Both the position numbers and the translations under genes were made by a program. The notes beneath the pieces are model-generated. The model had not been told where the DNA came from. It ran no database searches and saw only the letters and a program-made list of their open reading frames with translations. A stretch of DNA of 47,470 nt from CTSoil-075 sp964292325 (lineage in GTDB: Bacteria > Bacillota > Negativicutes > DSM-13327): the NCBI GenBank assembly GCA_964292325.1, contig CAXYVG010000021.1, forward strand, positions 1 through 47,470, given 5' to 3'. This document shows positions 17,087-24,577 of this stretch, in pieces; the stretch's first letter is position 1, and the number at the start of each line of letters is the position of its first letter.

Positions 17087-17302
17087 TTATTCAGCTGCAA
17101 CTTTCCATATTCCAATACCTTTAATTTCAACGGTATCTCCAGGGTGAATTTTTTTACGTCGCTGATTCACTTGTAATCCATTTACTAAAATTAATTCATC
17201 CTCTATAAACAATTTAACTTGTCCACCACTTTCGACAATGCCAGCCCATTTTAATAATTGATCCAATTGAATGGTTTCTGTCGATATTGTTATCATTTCC
17301 AT
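17087..17302 (-). CDS. yaaA: S4-domain RNA-binding protein YaaA
   Basis: A 71-residue protein made almost entirely of an S4 RNA-binding domain (LDQLLKWAGIVESGGQVK, then ELILVNGLQVNQRRKKIHPGD). In Bacillus the corresponding gene between dnaN and recF is yaaA (rlbA), with a role connected to ribosome assembly. The start codon directly follows the dnaN stop, so translation is probably coupled. Confidence 0.9.
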   Translation of the reverse strand: MEMITISTETIQLDQLLKWAGIVESGGQVKLFIEDELILVNGLQVNQRRKKIHPGDTVEIKGIGIWKVAAE

Positions 17303-18412
17303 TTAATTTGTCCTCACAGGTGTAATGATATAATTATACGTTTCATCATCAGTAGGTCTGATACTTGCTGGGCTTAGAGGGGTATTGAGTGAAAAAATCA
17401 TATGCTCACTTGTAATATTTTTTAAGATATCAGTTACATATTTCGCATTGAAAGCAATCTCTATCTCGTTACCTTTCATATTCGTTGCAACGGTTTCACA
17501 TGCTTTTCCGATATCTGGATTATTAGATGTAATAATAACACAATCATTTTTAAAATCCAATTTAATAATATTATAATCAGCATCTCTTGCTAATAGTGAT
17601 ACTCTTTCTACTGCATCCATAAAATCATTTGTTTTAATCGTTATGGTAGTAGCAAAGCTAGGAGGAATTACTTTATTATAGTCCGGAAATTGTCCTTCTA
17701 TTAGACGAGAAAGGATATATACATTTTCAAAAGCAAACGAAACATGATTCTTTTGATAATAAATAATAACATCCATAGGAATCTCAGAAATCATAACACG
17801 TGCAAGTTCGGTTAAAATTTTAGCAGGAATAATCATTTTAATCGTATCAATATTATGTCCAATATGATCTTTTTTAATAGCAATACGATGTGTATTAGTG
17901 GCAACCATTGTAATTTCATGTTGATTTACTTCTAATAGACCACCAGTAAAAATAGGTTTCGATTCATCAGTAGCACAGGCAAAAATTGTTTTCTTGATCA
18001 ATTCTCTTAAAATATTATCTTTTATTGTTAATATCGTATCACTTGTAGGGCTGTTTAATACAGGAAATTCTTCAGCTGGTAAACTTAGTAGATTAAATTG
18101 TGCTTGATTAGAAGTAATTTGAATGGTTCTGTCTTCTTGGCTAGAAGCAATTTCAACCGTTTCTCCTGGTAATTTACGAACCATTTCTTGAAAATAACGT
18201 CCTGATAATACGATATTACCTGGTTCGTCAATAATAGCATCAATTGTACAACTAATGCCAATTTCATAATTGGTAGCTTGTAATTCAAGTTTATTATCAA
18301 AAGCGGATAAGTAGATACCTGTCAAAATAGGCATTGGTGTTTTAGTAGCAATTGCTTTTTGTACAGTTTGTACTGCGTGATTTAACATATCTTTTGTGCA
18401 GGAAAGTTTCAT
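17303..18412 (-). CDS. dnaN: DNA polymerase III beta sliding clamp
   Basis: A 369-residue protein that forms the ring tethering the replicative polymerase to DNA. Three clamp-fold repeats are implied by the length. Family motifs include TGIYLSAFDNKLELQATNYE (about residue 27), EFPVLN and the C-terminal segment ending in TYNYIITPVRTN. It is the second gene of the dnaA operon, separated from dnaA by a 317-bp gap that holds DnaA boxes and a large dyad. Confidence 0.97.
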   Translation of the reverse strand: MKLSCTKDMLNHAVQTVQKAIATKTPMPILTGIYLSAFDNKLELQATNYEIGISCTIDAIIDEPGNIVLSGRYFQEMVRKLPGETVEIASSQEDRTIQITSNQAQFNLLSLPAEEFPVLNSPTSDTILTIKDNILRELIKKTIFACATDESKPIFTGGLLEVNQHEITMVATNTHRIAIKKDHIGHNIDTIKMIIPAKILTELARVMISEIPMDVIIYYQKNHVSFAFENVYILSRLIEGQFPDYNKVIPPSFATTITIKTNDFMDAVERVSLLARDADYNIIKLDFKNDCVIITSNNPDIGKACETVATNMKGNEIEIAFNAKYVTDILKNITSEHMIFSLNTPLSPASIRPTDDETYNYIITPVRTN

Positions 18413-18729
18413 ATTGGGACCTCCAGTTGGTATATTAATACTAGAATAGTTTTTTTAATAAAAATAGCCGTAATAGTAGTAGGGCCTGTAGATATGTTAG
18501 TAAGTACGAAAACCCCTTGCTTCGTGTTAAAAAGGCTTGTTAATAATATGTCAGTAAGTGATAGGGTACTTATCCACAAATCCACAGCTTTTTATACTAA
18601 ATAAGTTAATAACAAATAGTCTACAAGTAGACTATTTAGTTATTAACAAGGTTATACATAATTTGCGCTAAGAAGAGTGGTTTTTGTTAGTAAAATAGCG
18701 GTTTGTGTAGTAAATAAGAGAATAAAAAT
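18413..18729. other. dnaA-dnaN gap: second origin element with DnaA box and large dyad
   Basis: A consensus DnaA box TTATCCACA is at 18570-18578 and a degenerate box TTATACATA at 18652-18660. Between them lies a long inverted repeat at 18605-18647. The Bacillus origin likewise has DnaA-box clusters both upstream and downstream of dnaA, so this is probably the downstream half of a bipartite oriC. A promoter for dnaN may also lie here but none is convincing. Confidence 0.6.
18605..18647. repeat. 43-bp near-perfect palindrome
   Basis: The inner arms AAATAGTCTAC and GTAGACTATTT are perfect 11-mers around AA. They are extended outward by GTTAATAAC and GTTATTAAC, with one unpaired A at 18638. No T run follows in the dnaA-to-dnaN direction, so it is not an ordinary terminator. 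Confidence 0.85.
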
Positions 18730-20271
18730 CTACGTATTTTCAATTTTTTTTATTAGTTCTTTAATTGTGTTATTTAATTTGACATCTTCATTACGTTCAC
18801 GACTTATTTTTTCATAAGCATGAATCACAGTAGTATGATCACGGCCGCCAAACATTTCACCGAGACGTGGTAATGAATTTTCTGTCAGTTCACGAGCTAG
18901 ATACATTGCAATTTGTCGTGGATAGGATACATTACGCGTACGTCTCTTCGCTAATAATTCATCAACTTTTAGCTTGAAGTAGGAAGCTATAATTTCTTGT
19001 ATCAACTCAACAGTAATTTGTTTAGGTTTTCCTTGTGGAAAAATATCTTTTAAAGCTTCTGTTGCTAAATCAATATCTACTGTTTGATTTGTTAGCGATG
19101 CATATGCAATGACCCGAATAAAAGCGCCTTCTAGTTCCCGAATATTATTATCAATGCGACTTGCAATATAAACCATGACATCATTTGGAACGTTTAGATG
19201 TTCCATCATTGCTTTTTTTCGTAAAATAGCAATTCTGGTTTCTAAATCAGGAGGCTGAATATCGGTAATAAGTCCCCATTCAAAACGGGAACGTAGTCGA
19301 TCTTCTAGCGTTTGAATTTCACGAGGTGGACGGTCACTAGACATAATTATTTGTTTATTTGCTTCATGAAGTGTATTAAAGGTATGGAAAAATTCTTCTT
19401 GTGTATGTTCCTTTTTTGATAAAAATTGAATATCATCGACTAATAAAACATCAATATTACGATATTTTTGGCGAAAACTTTCTGGATTACCATCACGAAT
19501 GGAGTTAATTAATTCATTCGTGAATTTTTCGCTAGAAATGTATAGTAATTTTAATTTTGGGTGATTTTGCAAAATACGGTGTCCAATAGCGTGCATAAGA
19601 TGTGTTTTGCCAAGACCAACGCCACCATATATAAAAAACGGATTATAAGCATTGGCTGGTGCTTCGGCAACAGCTAATGAGGCAGCATGAGCTAAGCGAT
19701 TGGAATTACCAATAACAAAGGTCTCAAAAATATATTTAGGATTTAATATAGCCATAGATTCATCTGCTGTTGTAAGTTGTAGTGATAATTTTTGCTCAGA
19801 ATCTTGAGATGGTTTGTATGTTTGTAATTGGGCTATATTTCGCATGTTTGTTGTTGGAGTAGGAGGCGTTACTTTTGGTTCTTCGATAGGGTTTTCTAAT
19901 TGTAAAAGAGGTTCAGGGATAAATTCAGGTGCTAGCAGAGCTGGGGGTAATACCTCTGCCTGTATAGTACTGGCTATTTGTTCTTCAATATTATTATTTT
20001 TACTAATTTGATCTTCAACATCTAAATTAATAAAAATTACCTCTAAAGGCTTATTTGTAATAAATTGAACAGTAGATAGAATGATAGGGAGGTATCTAGA
20101 TTCTAACCATTCTTTAATAATTTGCTTGGGTGTGCCGATTTCTAGAGTTGTTTCCGTTAACTTTAATGGGATGGTTGGTCTAAGCCAAGTATCAATCATT
20201 AGTTTAGATAATTCTTGTTCTAATTTTTTTAAAACTTGTTCCCATACTATTGTTGCTTGTAGGGTATCCAT
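18730..20271 (-). CDS. dnaA: Chromosomal replication initiator DnaA
   Basis: A 513-residue AAA+ initiator. Domain I (residues 1-85) includes the WLRPTIPL segment. A long proline-rich linker (about 85-165) explains why it exceeds the usual 450 residues. Domain III carries Walker A GGVGLGKTH near residue 217 and Walker B VLLVDDIQFL. The C-terminal domain has the DnaA-box-binding signature GGRDHTTVIHAYEKI. ATG start with GAAAGGA upstream. DnaA boxes on both sides of the gene mark the origin. Confidence 0.98.
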   Translation of the reverse strand: MDTLQATIVWEQVLKKLEQELSKLMIDTWLRPTIPLKLTETTLEIGTPKQIIKEWLESRYLPIILSTVQFITNKPLEVIFINLDVEDQISKNNNIEEQIASTIQAEVLPPALLAPEFIPEPLLQLENPIEEPKVTPPTPTTNMRNIAQLQTYKPSQDSEQKLSLQLTTADESMAILNPKYIFETFVIGNSNRLAHAASLAVAEAPANAYNPFFIYGGVGLGKTHLMHAIGHRILQNHPKLKLLYISSEKFTNELINSIRDGNPESFRQKYRNIDVLLVDDIQFLSKKEHTQEEFFHTFNTLHEANKQIIMSSDRPPREIQTLEDRLRSRFEWGLITDIQPPDLETRIAILRKKAMMEHLNVPNDVMVYIASRIDNNIRELEGAFIRVIAYASLTNQTVDIDLATEALKDIFPQGKPKQITVELIQEIIASYFKLKVDELLAKRRTRNVSYPRQIAMYLARELTENSLPRLGEMFGGRDHTTVIHAYEKISRERNEDVKLNNTIKELIKKIENT

Positions 20272-20429
20272 ACATTCAATCCTTTCTATTTAGACAAATA
20301 ATAATAAATTCGGTTTCTGGAGGTATACCTTAGGGGAAAAAGATTAGAGTATAGAACTAATAGTTTTAGCGTTAAGGCTTTTTTTTATACCTAATTAATA
20401 AAGTAATCAACAAAATAAAATTAAAAATC

Positions 20430-20750
20430 AAATAGTTATCCACATAGTTATCAACAAATGTTAATAACTATGTCAAAAAACGATCATTTGAGCGAAAAAA
20501 AAATACACTCACAAAATAAAAAATATTTCGCAGCCTTGTATTTATCAAGTAAAATAGAGTTACTAACCAATGTGGATAAAATGTGTATAAAGGTTAAGTT
20601 AAGTGCATAACTTTTAAATTATGTAGATAACTTGTGCAAAAAAGAGAATAATAAATAACTTATATGTTCCATATTAACAAAAACTATATAAGTTATCAAC
20701 AGGTTTTTACAAAACAAGTCATTATATATACATATTTATCAACAGAGGTA
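20430..20750. other. oriC: Replication origin oriC (upstream DnaA-box cluster)
   Basis: AT-rich gap between divergent dnaA and rpmH. On the plus strand there are boxes TTATCCACA (20436-20444) and TTATCAACA (20448-20456, 20693-20701, 20736-20744). On the other strand there are TGTGGATAA (20571-20579), TGTGTATAA (20582-20590) and TGTAGATAA (20622-20630). The very AT-rich stretches among and beside these boxes are candidates for the unwinding element. Gene polarity switches here: most genes to the left run leftward and most to the right run rightward, which supports the origin. Confidence 0.9.
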
Positions 20751-20774
20751 CTAAATTCCAATACAGCAATTTTC

Positions 20775-20804
20775 TTGACACTAGAGGTTTTTCTGGTCTA
20801 TAAT
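20775..20804 (+). promoter_or_regulatory. rpmH promoter
   Basis: TTGACA (20775-20780), an 18-base spacer and TATAAT (20799-20804), about 65 bp ahead of rpmH. It probably drives rpmH-rnpA-yidD-yidC-jag up to the terminator at 23056. Confidence 0.85.
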
Positions 20805-20872
20805 GTTTAGTAGTTAAAATGTAAATATTTTGACTTGAAAGCTTTTGTATTTAAGCAAGGAGGTGTAAATAA

Positions 20873-21007
20873 ATGAAACGTACTTATCAACCAAACACAC
20901 TATGGAGAAAAAGAACACATGGCTTCCGTGAGCGTATGAAAACTAGAGGTGGCCGATTAGTTCTCCAAAAAAGACGTGCTAGAGGTAGAAGAAAACTATC
21001 TGCATAA
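20873..21007 (+). CDS. rpmH: Ribosomal protein L34
   Basis: A 44-residue, very basic protein starting MKRTYQPNTLWRKRTHGF and ending RGRRKLSA, clearly ribosomal protein L34 of the large subunit at normal length. AAGGAGGTG stands just upstream of the ATG. It is next to rnpA and the origin as in most Firmicutes. Confidence 0.98.
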   Translation: MKRTYQPNTLWRKRTHGFRERMKTRGGRLVLQKRRARGRRKLSA

Positions 21008-21057
21008 TAGGTTCCCTAAAAGTGGCTTATTTTGTCCATATGGCGGGATGATAAACT

Positions 21058-21408
21058 GTGATATATAAGTTATCGAAACAAGGAATGTTACACAAAAATA
21101 AAAATTTTCAGGCTGTTTATCGATCAGGGAAATCATATGCGAATCGAATGGTTGTACTTTATGTATTACCTAATCATACGAATGCACGTCGAATTGGGTT
21201 TGCCGCAGGCAAAAAATTAGGTGGAGCAGTAGTACGAAATCGTGTGAAACGTTTATTACGCGAGTCTTATCGTTTAAATCAGTTCCAGATTATTGAAGGT
21301 ATTGATTTAATAGTAGTTGGTAGACAAGCTGCAGTAAAATCTGATCGTATGACTGTTACTAGAGCTTTTTTAAATTTGTGTAATAAGGCAAAAATATTGG
21401 TTAAGTAG
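21058..21408 (+). CDS. rnpA: Ribonuclease P protein component
   Basis: A 116-residue basic protein that assists the RNase P RNA in trimming tRNA 5' ends. The RNR motif is present as GAVVRNRVKRLLRESYR (residues 60-76), as are the early FQAVYRSGKSYANRM and the central RRIGFAAGKKLG. The start is GTG at 21058, with a weak ribosome site (GGCGGGA) upstream. It lies between rpmH and yidD in a single transcription unit. Confidence 0.96.
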   Translation: MIYKLSKQGMLHKNKNFQAVYRSGKSYANRMVVLYVLPNHTNARRIGFAAGKKLGGAVVRNRVKRLLRESYRLNQFQIIEGIDLIVVGRQAAVKSDRMTVTRAFLNLCNKAKILVK

Positions 21409-21418
21409 GTAGTTAGTA

Positions 21419-21625
21419 ATGAAAAAAATAGCTATACTGATTATTAAATTTTATCGTTTATTTATTTCACCGCTTAAGCCGCCTACTTGCCGTTTTGTGC
21501 CGACTTGTTCAGAGTATGCATTACAGGCAATTGAAAAGTATGGGATCATACGCGGTGGGAGCATGGCAGTACGTCGAATTCTGCGTTGTCATCCATTTCA
21601 CCCTGGAGGGTATGATCCTGTTTGA
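21419..21625 (+). CDS. yidD: Membrane protein insertion efficiency factor YidD
   Basis: A 68-residue member of the YidD family, which assists YidC-dependent membrane insertion. Conserved blocks seen are LISPLKPPTCRFVPTCSEYA (spanning the CxFxPTCSxYA motif), GSMAVRRILRCHPFHPGGYDPV and the amphipathic N-terminus. It starts 10 bases after rnpA and precedes yidC, the standard order. Confidence 0.96.
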   Translation: MKKIAILIIKFYRLFISPLKPPTCRFVPTCSEYALQAIEKYGIIRGGSMAVRRILRCHPFHPGGYDPV

Positions 21626-21726
21626 GATATAATATATTTTAAAATTTGTTATGATTAAGTTAATGATGAAATAGAGTAATATTTAAAAATTAGGTTAGAC
21701 CAAATTAATATTGAGGACGTGAGATT

Positions 21727-22365
21727 TTGGTTTTGTTTGATTGGGCTGTTGGTATTTTGCAAGACTTAGTAACTTTCTTTTATAGTGTAACAGCCACTAT
21801 GGGTATAGCAAATTATGGTGTAGCTATAATTTTGCTAACATTGGTCATAAAGTTGATACTATACCCATTAACTGTTAAACAAGTTAAAGGTATGAAGGCT
21901 ATGCAAGAGTTACAGCCTAAGATGAAAGAATTGCAAGAAAAGTATAAAGGCAATCCAGAAAAATTAAACAAGGAAATGGCGCTTTTATATAAAGATTCTG
22001 GTGTAAATCCCTTGGCAGGTTGTTTGCCGTTATTAGTTCAGATGCCTATTTTGATGGGGATTTTTTATGCGATTCGTGACTACCAATATGTTCATTTACC
22101 AAGCTTTTTATGGATTGCTGATTTATCAGCGCCTGATAATCTGTATATATTACCGATAGTATCAGCTGCTACCACTTATATTCAACAAAGACAGACAAGT
22201 ACTGAGATGAATCAACAGGCTAAAATCATGATGAATTTTATGCCGCTGTTTATTGGTTATATTAGTATTACTTTTCCTGCAGGTTTAGTATTGTATTGGG
22301 TAGTGAGTAATATTTTTCAAATTGTCCAACAATGGTGGATGTACCGTGGCGTAGCTCAAAAATAA
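21727..22365 (+). CDS. yidC: Membrane protein insertase YidC/Oxa1
   Basis: A 212-residue insertase that helps membrane proteins fold into the bilayer. The first hydrophobic segment is followed by the KLILYPLTVKQVKGMKAMQ loop with its conserved basic residue, then LQPKMKELQEKYKGNPEKLN, GCLPLLVQMPILMGIFYAI and the final TFPAGLVLYWVVSN. It lacks the lipoprotein signal of Bacillus SpoIIIJ and is shorter than usual. The TTG at 21727 is the only start available after an in-frame stop at 21712, with GAGG about ten bases upstream. Confidence 0.95.
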   Translation: MVLFDWAVGILQDLVTFFYSVTATMGIANYGVAIILLTLVIKLILYPLTVKQVKGMKAMQELQPKMKELQEKYKGNPEKLNKEMALLYKDSGVNPLAGCLPLLVQMPILMGIFYAIRDYQYVHLPSFLWIADLSAPDNLYILPIVSAATTYIQQRQTSTEMNQQAKIMMNFMPLFIGYISITFPAGLVLYWVVSNIFQIVQQWWMYRGVAQK

Positions 22366-22383
22366 GGGAGGCTCATTAACACG

Positions 22384-23007
22384 ATGACTTCTATGGAGAT
22401 GACTGGAAAAACCATTGAAGAGGCGGTAGCTTTAGCTTTGAGTGAACTCGGAGTGAGTGAGGACCGTATTGATTATGAAGTGTTAGAAGCGCCAAGTAGA
22501 GGGTTCCTTGGTTTTATTGGCAGTAAATTAGCAAAGGTACGAGTGACTGTAAAACCAATAGATCCGATGGACGTCGCTAAGAATTTTTTGGATGAAATTT
22601 TTAATTTAATGAAATTAGAAGTACAGATTGAAAAAGTATCACAGCAAGATTGTACAGTCTTTAATATTCGTGGTAACGATCTGGGAATATTAATAGGCAA
22701 GCATGGTCAAACATTAGATGCATTACAGTATTTGACCAATTTGACAGCGAATCGTGATGCAGATAGTAAAGTGCGCATTATTCTTGATGTAGAAGATTAT
22801 CGTCAGCGACGTACGGAGGCATTAAATCGATTAGCGAATCGATTGGCGGATAATGTAAGACGACGCGGAGAAAAGGTAATATTAGAACCGATGAGCTCTA
22901 ATGAACGTAAGATTATTCATATGGCTTTACAAAATGATCAACGCGTTGTTACATATAGTGAAGGGGAAGAACCTTATCGGAAAGTTGTGATTGCGTTAAA
23001 AAGATAA
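22384..23007 (+). CDS. jag: RNA-binding protein Jag (KhpB/EloR)
   Basis: A 207-residue RNA-binding protein found beside yidC. Residues 1-52 are the Jag-N domain (GKTIEEAVALALSELG), residues 60-135 a KH domain (LGILIGKHGQTLDALQYL) and residues 140-207 an R3H domain (LANRLADNVRRRGEKVILEPM and ERKIIHMAL). In pneumococcus the homologue acts with KhpA in cell elongation. The ribosome site GGGAGG is 11 bases before the ATG; two in-frame ATGs shortly after give shorter alternatives. A terminator follows. Confidence 0.95.
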   Translation: MTSMEMTGKTIEEAVALALSELGVSEDRIDYEVLEAPSRGFLGFIGSKLAKVRVTVKPIDPMDVAKNFLDEIFNLMKLEVQIEKVSQQDCTVFNIRGNDLGILIGKHGQTLDALQYLTNLTANRDADSKVRIILDVEDYRQRRTEALNRLANRLADNVRRRGEKVILEPMSSNERKIIHMALQNDQRVVTYSEGEEPYRKVVIALKR

Positions 23008-23055
23008 ATCATACACAATGGTTGATATGAAGAAGATTTAGTGATATCTATATAG

Positions 23056-23091
23056 TAAAACCCAGTAATAATTATTTATTACTGGGTTTTA
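23056..23091 (+). terminator. Terminator after jag
   Basis: Perfect 15-bp stem (23056-23070 and 23077-23091) with a 6-base loop and a TTTT run in its 3' arm. It closes the rpmH-jag unit. Confidence 0.9.
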
Positions 23092-23152
23092 CTACTAAGA
23101 TAAGGATTATTATTTTAAAAAAGTGTCAAAATAGTGATAAAAGAATGCAAGC

Positions 23153-23161
23153 TGTGGATAA
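23153..23161 (-). promoter_or_regulatory. Consensus DnaA box upstream of mnmE
   Basis: TGTGGATAA, the reverse complement of TTATCCACA, lies 17 bp before the mnmE start and overlaps its expected promoter/leader region. A single box outside the origin could be regulatory or a chance match. Confidence 0.5.
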
Positions 23162-23177
23162 ATGAGGAGAGTGCAAT

Positions 23178-24563
23178 ATGTTGGTGGAGGAAACGATTAG
23201 TGCAGTAGCAACCGCGACAGGTGAGGGTGGCATTGGTATTATTCGTGTCAGTGGTACTTTAGCTATTAGTATTGTGGATAAAATTTTTAAAGGAATCAAA
23301 GTGAAGAGTATAGAAGATATTGCATCACAAAAGATGACATATGGACATATTATCGATCCTGAAAATCAAAAAACAGTGGATGAAGTTATGGTCGTAATTA
23401 TGCGAAGTCCACGATCATATACGAGAGAAGACGTGGTAGAAATTCATTGTCATGGTGGAGTTGTGCCACTTAAAACAATCCTAGAGCTAACGACTCGCTA
23501 TGGAGCAAGATTAGCTGAGCCTGGTGAATTTACGAAAAGAGCTTTTATAAATGGTAGAATTGATTTAACACAAGCGGAAGCGGTTATTGATATTATTAGA
23601 GCAAAGACAGATGCCTCCTTACGTATGGCAGTAGGTCATTTATCAGGTACATTATCAGAAGACATCCGTAAAATGCGAGATAAGATTTTAGCAATGATCG
23701 CTAATCTGGAAGCAACGATTGATTTTCCAGAAGAAGATATTGAGGAATTAACTGTTCAGGAAATCAAAATTGCAGTTGACGAAGTGTTGGCAGATATTCA
23801 TGTTTTATTGGCGACAAAAGAAACCGGGCGAATACTAAGGGATGGGCTAGAAACCGTTATTATTGGCAAGCCTAATGTTGGTAAGTCTAGTTTATTGAAT
23901 GCATTATTAAAAGAAAAAAGAGCCATTGTAACGGATGTACCGGGCACAACTCGTGATAGTATTGAGGAGTTTGTTAATATTCGTGGCATACCGCTAAAAA
24001 TTATTGATACAGCTGGTATTCGTGCAACAGAAGATATTGTTGAAAAAATAGGTGTAGAAAAAGCAAGGAATTTTATGACTACAGCTGATTTAATATTAGT
24101 TCTACTTGATGCTTCTATACCATTATCAGAAGAGGATAGAGAAGTATTACAGCTACTTTCCGGGAGGGAGGCTGTTGTACTTATTAATAAAAGTGATCTA
24201 CCAATTGCTTTAGATGTAGAGGAAGTATATTCTTATATATCACATCAAAAAGTAATTAAAATATCAGTCATGGAAAATAGTGGATTACAAGAACTAGAAC
24301 AAATGATTCTAGACATGGTATATAGTGGACAGGTTGAGCAAAAAGAAGGGGCATTTATTAATAACATTAGGCAGGCGAATTTACTAGAAGCCGCGAAAAC
24401 ACATTTAGTAGCAACTTTGCTTACAATTGAGCAAATGATGCCGCCAGATTGTATTGTGATCGATTTGCGTGATGCTTGGGAAAAGTTAGGGGAAATTACG
24501 GGTGATACCGTAGGTGAAGATATTATTGACCAGATTTTTACGAAGTTTTGTATAGGAAAATAG
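23178..24563 (+). CDS. mnmE: tRNA modification GTPase MnmE
   Basis: A 461-residue GTPase that acts with MnmG to place (carboxymethyl)aminomethyl groups on U34 of tRNAs reading NNA/NNG codons. The N-terminal folate-binding domain has ATATGEGGIGIIRVSG and MRSPRSYTREDVVEIHCHGG. The G domain carries GKPNVGKSS near residue 229, DVPGTTRDS and NKSD. The C-terminal FCIGK motif with its catalytic cysteine is intact. It begins a new unit after the jag terminator and is followed 14 bases later by mnmG. Confidence 0.98.
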   Translation: MLVEETISAVATATGEGGIGIIRVSGTLAISIVDKIFKGIKVKSIEDIASQKMTYGHIIDPENQKTVDEVMVVIMRSPRSYTREDVVEIHCHGGVVPLKTILELTTRYGARLAEPGEFTKRAFINGRIDLTQAEAVIDIIRAKTDASLRMAVGHLSGTLSEDIRKMRDKILAMIANLEATIDFPEEDIEELTVQEIKIAVDEVLADIHVLLATKETGRILRDGLETVIIGKPNVGKSSLLNALLKEKRAIVTDVPGTTRDSIEEFVNIRGIPLKIIDTAGIRATEDIVEKIGVEKARNFMTTADLILVLLDASIPLSEEDREVLQLLSGREAVVLINKSDLPIALDVEEVYSYISHQKVIKISVMENSGLQELEQMILDMVYSGQVEQKEGAFINNIRQANLLEAAKTHLVATLLTIEQMMPPDCIVIDLRDAWEKLGEITGDTVGEDIIDQIFTKFCIGK

Positions 24564-24577
24564 GAGAGTGAACGACT

